From Paraglaciecola sp. T6c (GTDB taxonomy: Bacteria > Pseudomonadota > Gammaproteobacteria > Enterobacterales > Alteromonadaceae), in NCBI RefSeq assembly GCF_000014225.1, contig NC_008228.1:4402001-4466000 (forward strand): a DNA stretch of 64,000 nt, in the 5' to 3' direction. The notes beneath the pieces were generated by a model. The model worked only from the letters and a program-made list of their open reading frames with translations, ran no database searches and had not been told where the DNA came from. Made by a program: the position numbers and the translations under genes. Position 1 is the stretch's first letter; every line of letters starts with the position of its first letter. Below, piece by piece: positions 33,550 to 42,767 of this stretch.

Positions 33550-35838
33550 TTAGCTTGGCATCGAAGCTAACACCGCTTCAGGGTGTATAGGTAAATCTCT
33601 CACCCGAGCACCCACCGCATTAAATATCGCATTTGCAATTGCTGGTGCAACAGCAATTAGCCCAGGTTCACCTAAGCCCGTTGGAAACTCGGTATTCTGC
33701 ACGAAACTAATATCCAGTTCAGGTAGGTTATTCATTCTAAGCGGTGAGTAGGTATTAAGGTTGGTATCCTTCACTTGGCCGTTTTCAAAAGCGGTTCCTT
33801 CGAACAGCGCTAAGCTCAATCCCCATAGCATAGAGCCTTGGGTCTGTGCCAACGCCCCATCAGGGTGAACAACTGTGCCGCAATCAAGTATGCCAGTTAA
33901 TTTATGCACTTTTACTGCACCTGATTCAACGTCAACCTCTACATGAGCAACACACGCTCCCCACGTGGGCATATCTCGCTCTTGCCCTGATGATATCGCT
34001 ATTCCCATTCCTTGATTTGTAGGTAATGTCTGTCCCCAATTCGCCTTGCTACGAATATCTGTTAATACTTTGGCTAAACGCTTTGCGCCACCAACAGATA
34101 CGGGTGCTTCTCCAGCATTTTTTCCGCTGGCATCAAGCATAGATAAGCGAAAATCGATGGGATCCACATTTTGCTTGTGGGCTATTTCATCCATAAACGA
34201 CTCTACCGCCCAACCTGTCCAGCCGGGACCTACTGCGCGCAGCCAGCCTGGCACAAAGGTTTTTTGTGCTAATGGGTTATTAATCGCACGCACGCGGTGA
34301 TTTTTCAGGGTATACCAGTGATCAGCACCTGCAATTGAAAATGGGTCAAATTTGCCTTTTTTATCCACGCCTTCAGGCATGAACCCAGGCGCCATGGCAA
34401 GCGTCGGCCAGCCAGCAGCTGCGCCATGCTCAATACCTAGCAGTTTATCGTCGGCATCCCAGTATGCATTCATTTGTTGCACAGACGGTGAGCGCACGCA
34501 GTCAAAACGTGTATCGTCTTCGCGGGTAAAAACCAACTTCACTGGCTTACCAAGCGCTTTTGCGGTAAGCGCCGCAGGAACCATATAATCCCCAGCAAGG
34601 CGACGACCGAATCCCCCTCCGAGGTAATACTGATGAATAATAACGTTGTCATCAGTCATACCAACGGCTTTTGCAACAACGGGTAAAAATAACGACTGCC
34701 ACTGGTTACCACAATGCACATGGCAGATACCGTCTTTAAACTCTACTGCGGCGTTGACTGGTTCCATAGTAAAATGCAGCACAGAGGACGTTTTATATAT
34801 TGACTCAAGAGATGTTTTTGCGTCTTTTGCTGCACTAGCAATGTCCCCTTTATCCACCACCAGCGTGCCCGAGGTTTTATCTTTAGCTAATGCTTCCCCT
34901 TGGCTAATGATGTCCTGCTCATTGACGTTTGCTGTCTCGCCGACATCATATTCAACCTTAATCGCATTGCCCGCTTTAACAGCACCGAAATAGGTGTCTG
35001 CTAGTACTGTTACCCAGCCCTGAACCGTATCGCTTGGGTCTTGGAGTATTTCATAGCCTTGATACCCTTTTACCGATTTAGCCAAACTGTCATCGACACT
35101 CTTCACTTTGCTGCCGTGACGGGTCGGAGGAATGACCGGGCGCGCATAAACCATGCCTTCAAGTTCAATATCGATACCGTATTGTGCTGTGCCATTGGTT
35201 TTGGCTGGGATATCAAGTGCCTGGCTGGATTTCGCAATTAACTGACGACTAGCAGGGCTCTTAGGTTTGAACTCTGCGAGTTCATCAGCACTAAAGGTAC
35301 GCTCAATATTGCCATTTTTGACTACGTCGGCGAAGCTTATCGACTTATCACCCGCCACGACTTGACTGTTTTTGGTTGTACAATCTTGCGGTTTAACGCC
35401 CAATAATGTCGCCCCCGCCTCGATGAGTACTGTACGCCCTGCTGCACCTGCTTGCGACATGGGAACATACGTTTGAAATACTGACCAAGAGCCACCGGTG
35501 ACCATGTATCCCCATTTGGGATCCGTATCCACATGCTTAATTTCAACATTGTCCCAATCTGCCCCTAGCTCATCAGCGACGATACGGGCTATTGCTGTGC
35601 CAACATGCTGGCCCATTTCAGCTCGGGCAATATTTACCAGAATTTGGCCATCAGTGTTTATTTCAAACCATACTGTCGGGCTAAATGATTTCGCTGCTAA
35701 TTGCTTTGAGGCTCCGCCAGTGGCGACTTCAAGGGCATTAATACTAGGTGCAAAGGCCATAAGTAAGCCGCTGCCAACTGAGCCAATCAGAAAACTACGA
35801 CGGCTATGCTCAACCTTATCTTTGCGTAATCGGGTCAT
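33550..35838 (-). CDS. Isoquinoline-type oxidoreductase, molybdenum subunit
   Basis: A 762-residue molybdopterin hydroxylase subunit of the xanthine-oxidase superfamily, IorB-like. A twin-arginine signal (EHSRRSFLIGSVGSG) at the N-terminus points to export to the periplasm in the folded state. Molybdopterin-contacting segments include YLGGGFGRRLAGDY and the C-terminal GLGEPGLIAVAPAIANAIFNAVG, with the catalytic Glu in GEPG. It starts 1 nt after the stop of the 2Fe-2S subunit gene. The substrate could be an N-heterocycle or an aldehyde. No FAD subunit or cytochrome c is encoded next to it. Confidence 0.9.
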   Translation of the reverse strand: MTRLRKDKVEHSRRSFLIGSVGSGLLMAFAPSINALEVATGGASKQLAAKSFSPTVWFEINTDGQILVNIARAEMGQHVGTAIARIVADELGADWDNVEIKHVDTDPKWGYMVTGGSWSVFQTYVPMSQAGAAGRTVLIEAGATLLGVKPQDCTTKNSQVVAGDKSISFADVVKNGNIERTFSADELAEFKPKSPASRQLIAKSSQALDIPAKTNGTAQYGIDIELEGMVYARPVIPPTRHGSKVKSVDDSLAKSVKGYQGYEILQDPSDTVQGWVTVLADTYFGAVKAGNAIKVEYDVGETANVNEQDIISQGEALAKDKTSGTLVVDKGDIASAAKDAKTSLESIYKTSSVLHFTMEPVNAAVEFKDGICHVHCGNQWQSLFLPVVAKAVGMTDDNVIIHQYYLGGGFGRRLAGDYMVPAALTAKALGKPVKLVFTREDDTRFDCVRSPSVQQMNAYWDADDKLLGIEHGAAAGWPTLAMAPGFMPEGVDKKGKFDPFSIAGADHWYTLKNHRVRAINNPLAQKTFVPGWLRAVGPGWTGWAVESFMDEIAHKQNVDPIDFRLSMLDASGKNAGEAPVSVGGAKRLAKVLTDIRSKANWGQTLPTNQGMGIAISSGQERDMPTWGACVAHVEVDVESGAVKVHKLTGILDCGTVVHPDGALAQTQGSMLWGLSLALFEGTAFENGQVKDTNLNTYSPLRMNNLPELDISFVQNTEFPTGLGEPGLIAVAPAIANAIFNAVGARVRDLPIHPEAVLASMPS

Positions 35839-35839
35839 A

Positions 35840-36337
35840 TTAGCTTACTCCCTGCGCTTCGCGTTTAGGGTTGTATATTTGCACCACGGAATCTGATTGT
35901 GACGCAACGTCTTGGATGGCTTCTTTGATGCGGGCGTAGGTCATGCAACGGCATAAATTACCGCTCATGTAAGCCTCTATTTCTTCTTCACTGGGGTCAG
36001 CATTGGTCGCAAGTAAACCTGCGGCTTGCATGATTTGCCCGGATTGACAATAACCACACTGAGGCACTTGATGCTCTACCCACGCTTTTTGCAGTGGGTG
36101 CTTGTTTTCCAAGCCTTCAATGGTATGTATTTCAGCATTAGCAATTGCACTAATGGGCAGTGAACAAGAACGGACAGGTGAACCGTTGAAATGCACGGTA
36201 CATGCTCCGCACATCGCGATCCCGCAACCAAACTTGGTGCCTTTTAAGCCGAACTCGTCTCGTATAACCCAAAGCAAAGGCGTATCAGCCTCAGCATCGG
36301 TTGTGATTTTTTTTCCGTTTAATGAAAATTCAATCAT
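35840..36337 (-). CDS. Isoquinoline-type oxidoreductase, 2Fe-2S subunit
   Basis: A 165-residue small subunit with two [2Fe-2S] clusters. The plant-type ferredoxin cluster cysteines are in KFGCGIAMCGACTVHFNG, and the second cluster in QCGYCQSGQIMQAAG and GNLCRCMTYARI. It has no signal peptide and is probably co-exported with the Tat-bearing large subunit. It is the first gene of the two-gene unit; a 16-bp palindrome lies upstream. Confidence 0.93.
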   Translation of the reverse strand: MIEFSLNGKKITTDAEADTPLLWVIRDEFGLKGTKFGCGIAMCGACTVHFNGSPVRSCSLPISAIANAEIHTIEGLENKHPLQKAWVEHQVPQCGYCQSGQIMQAAGLLATNADPSEEEIEAYMSGNLCRCMTYARIKEAIQDVASQSDSVVQIYNPKREAQGVS

Positions 36338-36650
36338 GATGAATACCTGTTTGATTAATATTAATGTGTTGGTCCTACTACCCGGTATATCTTGTTTACG
36401 TCAATCTAAGCGCTTAGATCACGCATCAAACGGATAGTTAAAGTGTAGTGTAAGGTTGGGTCTCTTAACCAAGAAAGCATCGACAACCTATTAATATGCT
36501 GTGATGCGTTACAGCAACTCCATACATGATTGCCCAGTGGTAAATTACTTTCTGGAATTGGTATTAGTCTCGCTTAAGAAGATTTATCAATGAGTGTAAA
36601 AAAGCCACTTTAAAGTGGCTTTAATCCATTCAATTTAAGCAAGTTAAGCG
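36338..36650. promoter_or_regulatory. Promoter region with 16-bp palindrome (36404-36419)
   Basis: ATCTAAGCGCTTAGAT is a perfect palindrome 67 bases upstream of the 2Fe-2S subunit start, a candidate operator. No gene is supported in the region; its right end is the terminator of the GST gene. Confidence 0.4.
36598..36623 (-). terminator. Terminator of yghU-like gene
   Basis: AAAGCCACTTT/AAAGTGGCTTT is a perfect self-complementary stem; on the minus strand it runs into TTTTT. It is 28 bases beyond the GST stop. Confidence 0.88.
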
Positions 36651-37499
36651 TTAAATTTTTCCGTCAAAATCTGCTGCACAGTGGCGCTCAGGCACTTGTG
36701 TTTCAGGCTCACCCCAAGTGCGATTTACCATCAATCCACGTTTAACAGCCGGACGTTCAGCTATTTCATTCGCCCAGCGAACGAGATGAGTATATTCATG
36801 AGTTTGCAAAAACTCAGCCGCTTCGTAAACCACGTTACGTACTAGCGCACCATACCAAGGCCAAATTGCCATATCAGCGATCGTGTATTCATCGCCCGCA
36901 ATAAACTTGTTGTGGGCTAATTGCTTATCAAGTACATCTAACTGACGTTTTACTTCCATCGCATAACGGTCAATGGGGTATTGATATTTTTCTGGAGCAT
37001 AGGCATAGAAGTGTCCAAAGCCCCCACCTAAAAATGGCGCGCTGCCCATCTGCCAAAATAGCCAATTCATACATTCGGTGCGTCCCGCTGGATCTTTGGG
37101 TATGAATGCGCCGAATTTTTCCGCCAAATGAAGCAGAATAGAGCCTGACTCAAATATTCTGGTCTCTGGAGTCGTAGTGGTGTCAATTAATGCCGGGATC
37201 TTTGAATTTGGATTGATGTCTACGAAGCCGCTACCAAATTGATCGCCGTCACCGATATTAACCGGATACGCATCGTACTCAGCGCCGCTGTGGCCTGCTT
37301 CAAGTAGCTCTTCAAACATGACCGTGACTTTCACACCGTTCGGCGTAGCCATCGAATGCAGCTGAAAAGGATGCTTGCCTCGAGGAAGCGTCTTATCAAA
37401 ACGAGCGCCTGCACTAGGTCGATTAATATTGGCAAATTTCCCGCCATTCTCAGCGTCAAAAGACCATATTTTTGGAGGGGTATACGTAGGATCAGACAT
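36651..37499 (-). CDS. yghU: Glutathione S-transferase-like, YghU type
   Basis: A 282-residue protein of the YghU/YfcG (Nu-class) GST group. The N-terminal extension MSDPTYTPPKIWSF and RPSAGARFDKTLPRGKHPFQLHS are typical of YghU. The thioredoxin-fold glutathione site has NPNSKIPALID and FESGSILLHLAEK, and the C-terminal helical domain includes FLGGGFGHFYAYAPE and EYTIADMAIWPW. It probably acts as a glutathione-disulfide-bond reductase or peroxidase. The ATG at 37499 has GAGGA 11 bases upstream. The gene is alone. Confidence 0.9.
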   Translation of the reverse strand: MSDPTYTPPKIWSFDAENGGKFANINRPSAGARFDKTLPRGKHPFQLHSMATPNGVKVTVMFEELLEAGHSGAEYDAYPVNIGDGDQFGSGFVDINPNSKIPALIDTTTTPETRIFESGSILLHLAEKFGAFIPKDPAGRTECMNWLFWQMGSAPFLGGGFGHFYAYAPEKYQYPIDRYAMEVKRQLDVLDKQLAHNKFIAGDEYTIADMAIWPWYGALVRNVVYEAAEFLQTHEYTHLVRWANEIAERPAVKRGLMVNRTWGEPETQVPERHCAADFDGKI

Positions 37500-37633
37500 A
37501 ATTTGAGTTTCCTCGGCTGTTTTGATGAGTCTCAATAGTTAATTGGGACTGACAGTGTAAAACCAAGCGTTAGCCTAATGGGTTTTTGTACCTTATGGAA
37601 CAAAAGATGTAACAACATCTGAATTTAGGGCAT

Positions 37634-37658
37634 AAAAAAACCCGCGAGAAGCGGGTTT
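37634..37658 (-). terminator. Terminator of the galactoside-locus minus-strand unit
   Basis: AAACCCGC and GCGGGTTT form an 8-bp stem over 5 nt, with seven A's giving a minus-strand T run, 19 bases after the first SapC stop. Confidence 0.92.
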
Positions 37659-37676
37659 AGAAGGACGATAGAAACA

Positions 37677-38453
37677 CTAAGCGTTTGCAGGTTGCTCTGC
37701 CGCTTGCTCTTTAGTGATGGCATCACCTACGCGCAACTGTAAGTTTTGAATCGCCTTGTCCGTATTGTTCGACAAGTGAACCAAACGATTAAGCTGACCA
37801 AGTGACATAAGGACTGCATACGCTGCCCCTAGGAAACCACTTTTATGTAGCTCAACCACTTGCTCTTCACTAAGATCTTGCAGACGTTTTTCGCTCACAC
37901 TGAACATGCCAGTAATATTGCGCTTTTCGCCATTAGCGTAGTTAACTAATAATTCGATTGGATCGAGTAAATCTAGCTCAACCAATTTTTTAATGAAACG
38001 TTGTGTTGCCATTTCGCTGTTTGCTAATTCAGAAAGCAACTGCTGGCGGTTTTCTAAAAACGGGCTCGGCTCGCCTTCAGCGGTGAAAACTGGCTCACCG
38101 TCGTCTGTAATAAGTGCGCTGTTTTCGTCGAAGAATACGCCTAACTTCTCACCATCAGGACGCACGTCAAACGGGTAACGTTGAATATTCATAGGCAGAC
38201 AATGTACTTGCCATTTACCTTCATGAACGAAAAGGTTTGAGCCTTTTTCAGTTCCCAACATAGCCACAGAATGGAAGTTCTCAGAATTTGGATCTTTTAC
38301 AAAAACAACCGGCATTACGCTAGCTAGTTGAGCGTATTCACGGATTGATGCCGCAGCAATATGGGCTTCTTTTGCATAGCCGAAGTCGTGCTGAAGGTTG
38401 ATTTTTAGATCTTTATGTTTCTCTTTATCAAGAGGGATGTAGCTGATTGTCAT
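37677..38453 (-). CDS. SapC family protein (first copy)
   Basis: A 258-residue protein of the SapC family, named after a Campylobacter S-layer gene cluster and of unknown biochemical role. Family features are the segments PVVFVKDPNSENFHSVAMLG, LFVHEGKWQVHCLPMNIQRYPFDV and a C-terminal region ELHKSGFLGAAYAVLMSLGQLNRLV. There is no signal peptide, so it is presumably cytoplasmic. It follows glpD by 302 bases on the same strand and shares its family with the SapC gene at 42001. Such genes often accompany TonB receptors and tryptophan-halogenase-like genes in Alteromonadales and Caulobacterales. Confidence 0.85.
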   Translation of the reverse strand: MTISYIPLDKEKHKDLKINLQHDFGYAKEAHIAAASIREYAQLASVMPVVFVKDPNSENFHSVAMLGTEKGSNLFVHEGKWQVHCLPMNIQRYPFDVRPDGEKLGVFFDENSALITDDGEPVFTAEGEPSPFLENRQQLLSELANSEMATQRFIKKLVELDLLDPIELLVNYANGEKRNITGMFSVSEKRLQDLSEEQVVELHKSGFLGAAYAVLMSLGQLNRLVHLSNNTDKAIQNLQLRVGDAITKEQAAEQPANA

Positions 38454-38755
38454 AGAGGATATCTCTTACTTTAATGTTCAAAACTGGTTGCTTTTAATAG
38501 CCAATTAGCAAACCGACTGATTCGGTAAATTCTGCTATACAGGTACAAAAAAATGGCTCAAGGCCATTATATATGCAGTCCCTAATGCTAATGTCACAAC
38601 AGCAAGTATCTTTTATTTATTGAGTGATGTCACGAATGTAAATGAAATATAGTTAAATTGTTCATACACTTGTCAAAGCCGCTACAAAAGCAGGCAACAT
38701 GCTCTTTATCTTGCTGAAACAAGGCGCCACAGATGATGAAGCGCCTCGAATAAGC
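38454..38755. other. Intergenic region between glpD and first SapC gene
   Basis: No gene, strong hairpin with T run or clear promoter is seen. AGGCGC and GCGCCT (38727-38752) form a weak stem close to the glpD stop. Confidence 0.4.
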
Positions 38756-40396
38756 TTAAGCTATCACATCTGCGGCGGGACTAACATCTTTACGTACACT
38801 GCTAATATATTCCTGCAATTTAGCCTCTGCTTCATCACCGAATAATATTTCACAGGCCTCACGTAAGCCCGGCGCATTAAGAATATCTTCTTGTCGCACC
38901 ACCAAAGAAATTTTCGAACGTCGACGCAGAAAATCTTCAAGTTTAGTGACCATTTCACGCTGGGCAGCGTGCTCTATTTCAACCCGTAAATACTCTGAGT
39001 TTTCAATCAGTAGCTCTGCCTTATGTGGATTCTCCCGAATCGCTTCAAGCATGTTGATGGCGTTTCGCCCATAACGGCGCCAAAAGCGCGACGTTAGCGG
39101 CTCAGAAGAAGTTGCAGGTGTTAAAGCATCAAAGTTCATTAACTTGGCACGGTGAAAGAATTCATCGCGCACAGTATCATCTGGCTCGCCATACCATTTG
39201 AAATCGGCATAGGGCAGATCGATACCAAACTCTTTTACAATGCCGGCTACTTCATCGCCCACATTGATGCAATCAGTGAGTTTGCCACCGAAAATAGACA
39301 TGTATTTGTGCTGAGCGTTTTGGTCAATCGCATGTTTGCGTGACAATTGTACCCAATCAGCTTTTCCGCCAGAGCCTTTAATCGCTAATGGACGCACACC
39401 ACAACGCTCGGCAATAACATCATCTTTGGTTAATGGCTTATCAAGCGCTAGAAGCTTATTAACGTTGTCGAGTACAAATTGGCGGTCAGCCTCTGTGACA
39501 TGTGCATAAGGGTTGTCTACCTGCGTATCCGTGGTACCTATACAGGTCTTTGGCCCCATTGGGATAACGAAAAACAAGCGCCCATCATCGGCAAAGAAGG
39601 TAAGTACCTTGTTGCTGTCGGTTACTTTATCCACTATTAAGTGAATACCTTTTGAGAAGACATGATGATGATCCGTCTTTTCTTCATTCAATTCATTTAA
39701 CGGGTCAACGAACGGCCCTGCTGCGTTGATTAGGACCTTAGACGTTATCTCAAACTCTTCGCCAGTGATGCCATCTTTTGCTTTTGTTACCCACATATCA
39801 TTTTCGCGAGTTGACCCAAGTGACTCAACATAGTTTGCCGCAATACATCCATAACTCATACTTGAGCGAATAAAATTGAATACAAAACGTGCATCATTGT
39901 CTTGCAGATAGGCATCAGAGTATTCAAAGCCACCGGTGACATTTTGGGTATTGATCACGTTTTCTAGCGACTTGATTTTACCGCCCGTGAGGTAGTTAGG
40001 CATTTTAGTAAACAGTCGGCCCATTACCCAGTACAGTAAGGTGCCCATGTATATGAAGGCAGGTGGAAAACGAAAGCCTTTTTGAATACTGGTCAAGAAA
40101 CGGATTTCTTTCACTGTAGACGGGTAACTGCGCATTAAATGATTACGACTTTTACATAACTTGTTGACCAAACCATATTCGTAACTTTCAAGATATTTAA
40201 TGCCACCCCAGGCTAAATTTGAAGAGTTAGAACTGGTAAAGCCCGCGAAATCACCTTTATCAATCAACGCGACCTTCACACCTTTAGCAGCGAGTGCCGC
40301 CGCGGCCACGGCGCCATTAATGCCGCCGCCAATGATCAATGTGTCAAATGTCCCTTTCGGCAATTTACGGATGTTACTCTTTCTCAGGTTGTTCAT
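38756..40396 (-). CDS. glpD: FAD-dependent glycerol-3-phosphate dehydrogenase
   Basis: A 546-residue respiratory dehydrogenase oxidising glycerol-3-phosphate to DHAP at the inner membrane. The FAD motif IIGGGINGAVAAAALAAKG is at the N-terminus, followed by SSNSSNLAWGGIKYLES and the substrate-domain segments GPFVDPLNEL, GKGIHLIVDK-like SKGIHLIVD, GTTDTQVDNPYAH and the C-terminal helical domain (RFWRRYGRNA). It is somewhat longer than E. coli GlpD (501). It is 32 nt downstream of the symporter gene, so probably co-transcribed. No glpK, glpF or glpR is present; the position in a galactoside locus suggests a glycerol-containing substrate. Confidence 0.92.
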   Translation of the reverse strand: MNNLRKSNIRKLPKGTFDTLIIGGGINGAVAAAALAAKGVKVALIDKGDFAGFTSSNSSNLAWGGIKYLESYEYGLVNKLCKSRNHLMRSYPSTVKEIRFLTSIQKGFRFPPAFIYMGTLLYWVMGRLFTKMPNYLTGGKIKSLENVINTQNVTGGFEYSDAYLQDNDARFVFNFIRSSMSYGCIAANYVESLGSTRENDMWVTKAKDGITGEEFEITSKVLINAAGPFVDPLNELNEEKTDHHHVFSKGIHLIVDKVTDSNKVLTFFADDGRLFFVIPMGPKTCIGTTDTQVDNPYAHVTEADRQFVLDNVNKLLALDKPLTKDDVIAERCGVRPLAIKGSGGKADWVQLSRKHAIDQNAQHKYMSIFGGKLTDCINVGDEVAGIVKEFGIDLPYADFKWYGEPDDTVRDEFFHRAKLMNFDALTPATSSEPLTSRFWRRYGRNAINMLEAIRENPHKAELLIENSEYLRVEIEHAAQREMVTKLEDFLRRRSKISLVVRQEDILNAPGLREACEILFGDEAEAKLQEYISSVRKDVSPAADVIA

Positions 40397-40428
40397 TTCT
40401 CTTCCGATAATTAAATTTAATTTATGCG

Positions 40429-41889
40429 TTATTTTGCTGCTTCGAGGCCGTCGTTACTGCCCCAGGCTAATTTTGCTCGTTGTCCTAATACAAAACGATT
40501 AATGAACAATGCGAAGCTGATGCATGACACTAAAGTGATTGGCATAAGATGGATGTAGTGCAACGTCGTATACACAGGCGAGAAATCGAAAGTCAGTGAG
40601 CCGTAAAGCAATACGCCGAATATCACAGCGGCAATGCCCGCTCGTGCATCAACATCTTTGAACACCAATCCAACTACGAATATTGACAATATTGGCATAC
40701 TTAATAAACCATTTAACTGTTGCAACAAGTTAATGATACTGTCGGCTTGCTGGTAAATAGGTACCAGTACCAAGGACAATATTGTCAACATAGCCGTTAC
40801 CCAGCCACTTAAGCGCACTACGTTAGGGTTATCGTTAACGTATGCCTCATGAATATCACATACGTATAAAGCCGTCGCTGAGTTCAATAAACTGTTGTAG
40901 GTTGAAAGTACGGCCGCAGCCATCGCCGCTGCAAACACACCAGTTAGCCACAATGGCATAACATCGCCAACGATACGTCCGTATGCAGCATCACCGATAT
41001 CGCCATACAGTTTGAACGACACAATACCTGGTAGAACGATAATTGCCGGAACAATTAGGATACGAATTGCAGCTGCTGCGAACACACCTTTTTGCGCCTC
41101 TTTTACATTGGGTGCAGCCATAGCGCGCTGGGTAATTGTTTGGTTGGTGCCCCAGTAATACATTTGAATGAATATCATGCCGGTAAGCAGTGTTGGCCAA
41201 GGTAACGGTGAGTCAGGGCCGCCCACTAAAGTTAAACGCTCTGCAGGAATGCCTGTAAAGTCGAAGTCGATAGCAGCAAGAGATAAGAACACCACTAACA
41301 CTGCCATGGTAAGTAATAATACACCTGAATAAGTATCAGACACTGCTACCGCACGTAAACCGCCGAAAATAGCGTACACAGCCCCCAGCGCAGCAAACGC
41401 AATAGCGATATACATGAGTGGAATATCAACATTGAACATGGTTTGCATAAACAACGAGCCGGAATAAATGACCGCAGGCATGTATATCAACGCATTACCT
41501 AGAAAAAACAACATCCCAATCACTGCACGTATATGTTTGTTTTTATATCGTTTTTCCAACAGTTCTGTGGTCGTTGTACAATTGTATTTGTAATAAATGG
41601 GGATAAACACTTTAGCCAAAATAATCAAACCAATAACCGCGGCAAATTCCCACCATGCAAGCAAGGCCATTTGGTTGCCGTTCATGCCAACAAGTTGGTC
41701 GGTACTCAAGTTAGTTAAAGTGATAGAGCCCGCAACAAACATCCACGTTAAACCACCACCAGCTAGAAAGTACTCCTTATTTTGGCTTTGCTGGTTATGT
41801 CCATGTCCACGGCACTTCAAATACGTTAACAAGCCAATTATGCCCGTAACCAATGCGAATACTGCCGCTTGAACCATATTTTCTGACAT
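40429..41889 (-). CDS. Sodium:solute symporter (SSS family, sugar-type)
   Basis: A 486-residue symporter with about thirteen hydrophobic segments. The SSS features include the first segment with NKEYFLAGGGLTWMFVAGS, the loop LTNLSTDQLVGMNG and a motif MYYWGTNQTITQRAMAA, in which the NQxxxQRxxAA pattern is that of sugar-transporting SGLT-type members. The gene lies between SapC/halogenase and glpD on one strand. Import of a galactoside such as a galactosyl-glycerol is inferred from the neighbours, not from the residues. Confidence 0.9.
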   Translation of the reverse strand: MSENMVQAAVFALVTGIIGLLTYLKCRGHGHNQQSQNKEYFLAGGGLTWMFVAGSITLTNLSTDQLVGMNGNQMALLAWWEFAAVIGLIILAKVFIPIYYKYNCTTTTELLEKRYKNKHIRAVIGMLFFLGNALIYMPAVIYSGSLFMQTMFNVDIPLMYIAIAFAALGAVYAIFGGLRAVAVSDTYSGVLLLTMAVLVVFLSLAAIDFDFTGIPAERLTLVGGPDSPLPWPTLLTGMIFIQMYYWGTNQTITQRAMAAPNVKEAQKGVFAAAAIRILIVPAIIVLPGIVSFKLYGDIGDAAYGRIVGDVMPLWLTGVFAAAMAAAVLSTYNSLLNSATALYVCDIHEAYVNDNPNVVRLSGWVTAMLTILSLVLVPIYQQADSIINLLQQLNGLLSMPILSIFVVGLVFKDVDARAGIAAVIFGVLLYGSLTFDFSPVYTTLHYIHLMPITLVSCISFALFINRFVLGQRAKLAWGSNDGLEAAK

Positions 41890-41928
41890 CTGATATTTCC
41901 TCTGTAATCATGCTGTGTGTACATTGAT

Positions 41929-41944
41929 TACTATTTATGTGCTT
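41929..41944. promoter_or_regulatory. TACTATTTA motif upstream of the symporter gene
   Basis: TACTATTTATGTGCTT nearly matches TACTATTTATATGCTT in the GH36 promoter (47766-47781). The copy is 40 bases upstream of the symporter start, on the opposite strand to it. Confidence 0.4.
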
Positions 41945-42000
41945 GATAATCCGCTGTATACCACCCAGAAATGTGGTAAACACGAAACAAATTTTAAGGG

Positions 42001-42765
42001 TTAAGACGCCACTCTGTCTTTTGCTACTTCGATTTTAAGTTGAGTGATCTTATTGTGGGTATTACGTTCATTGTGCTTTCGAAGTAACAGATTTAACTGA
42101 TAAATCGACAGCAACATGGCATGAATAGCGATTAGGTAACCGCTGTCATTTAGTACCGTTATTTTCTCAGCGGCTAGACTATGCAGTTTGTCCTCATCGA
42201 TTGTGCACAAACCTGCGATATTCTGTGTATTACCATCTTCAAACACCAATTGCAGATCAATGGCTTTTATCAAACCTAACGATTCTGTTTCTTGCATAAA
42301 GCGATGGGTGTCTATGTCCTGTTTAATGCCTGCTTCTAATAAATTTTTCGCTTTAGTGAGATACAATGATGCTCTACCGGCACTATCGAATATGGCTTCA
42401 CCCGCTTCAGTAGAGAAAGCGTCACTGCTCTCCAATATTCCTATGGTGTAGCTATTTTCTACCTTGGGAGATTGCATTAAATAAAACGGAAACGTTTGTA
42501 AACTGATGGGTTGATAAATCGCATTCCAACGCCCCTCATCAACAAACAAATTTTGCATCGGCTCAAAACTGCTAAGTGCTGTTAACACCCAACTGCCATC
42601 TTGCTGATTACGTGAAAAAAACAGCGGAAAATTAGTGGCAGCCTTGCCTACCTCAGGCACCCGAAGACGCATAATTTGCTGGCTGGCGGCAAACTGCGCT
42701 AGGCTATTTTCTTTAAGCTTTAAATCTTTGTGTACGGTATTACTTAATTCGACAAGTGTGCTCAT
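42001..42765 (-). CDS. SapC family protein (second copy)
   Basis: A 254-residue SapC-family protein, recognisable by NFPLFFSRNQQDGSWVLTALSS, LFVDEGRWNAIYQPISLQTFPFYL and the C-terminal GYLIAIHAMLLSIYQLNLLLR, in the same order as in the copy at 37677. The ATG at 42765 lies 2 nt after the halogenase stop, so translational coupling is likely. The two SapC copies are clearly diverged. Function is unknown; the tight pairing with the halogenase-like gene suggests joint action. Confidence 0.83.
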   Translation of the reverse strand: MSTLVELSNTVHKDLKLKENSLAQFAASQQIMRLRVPEVGKAATNFPLFFSRNQQDGSWVLTALSSFEPMQNLFVDEGRWNAIYQPISLQTFPFYLMQSPKVENSYTIGILESSDAFSTEAGEAIFDSAGRASLYLTKAKNLLEAGIKQDIDTHRFMQETESLGLIKAIDLQLVFEDGNTQNIAGLCTIDEDKLHSLAAEKITVLNDSGYLIAIHAMLLSIYQLNLLLRKHNERNTHNKITQLKIEVAKDRVAS

Positions 42766-42767
42766 GG

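Noticed and set aside
35498-35896. A 132-codon plus-strand frame
   Set aside because: It is antisense to the molybdenum subunit, whose motifs (twin-Arg signal, GGGFGRR) are clear.
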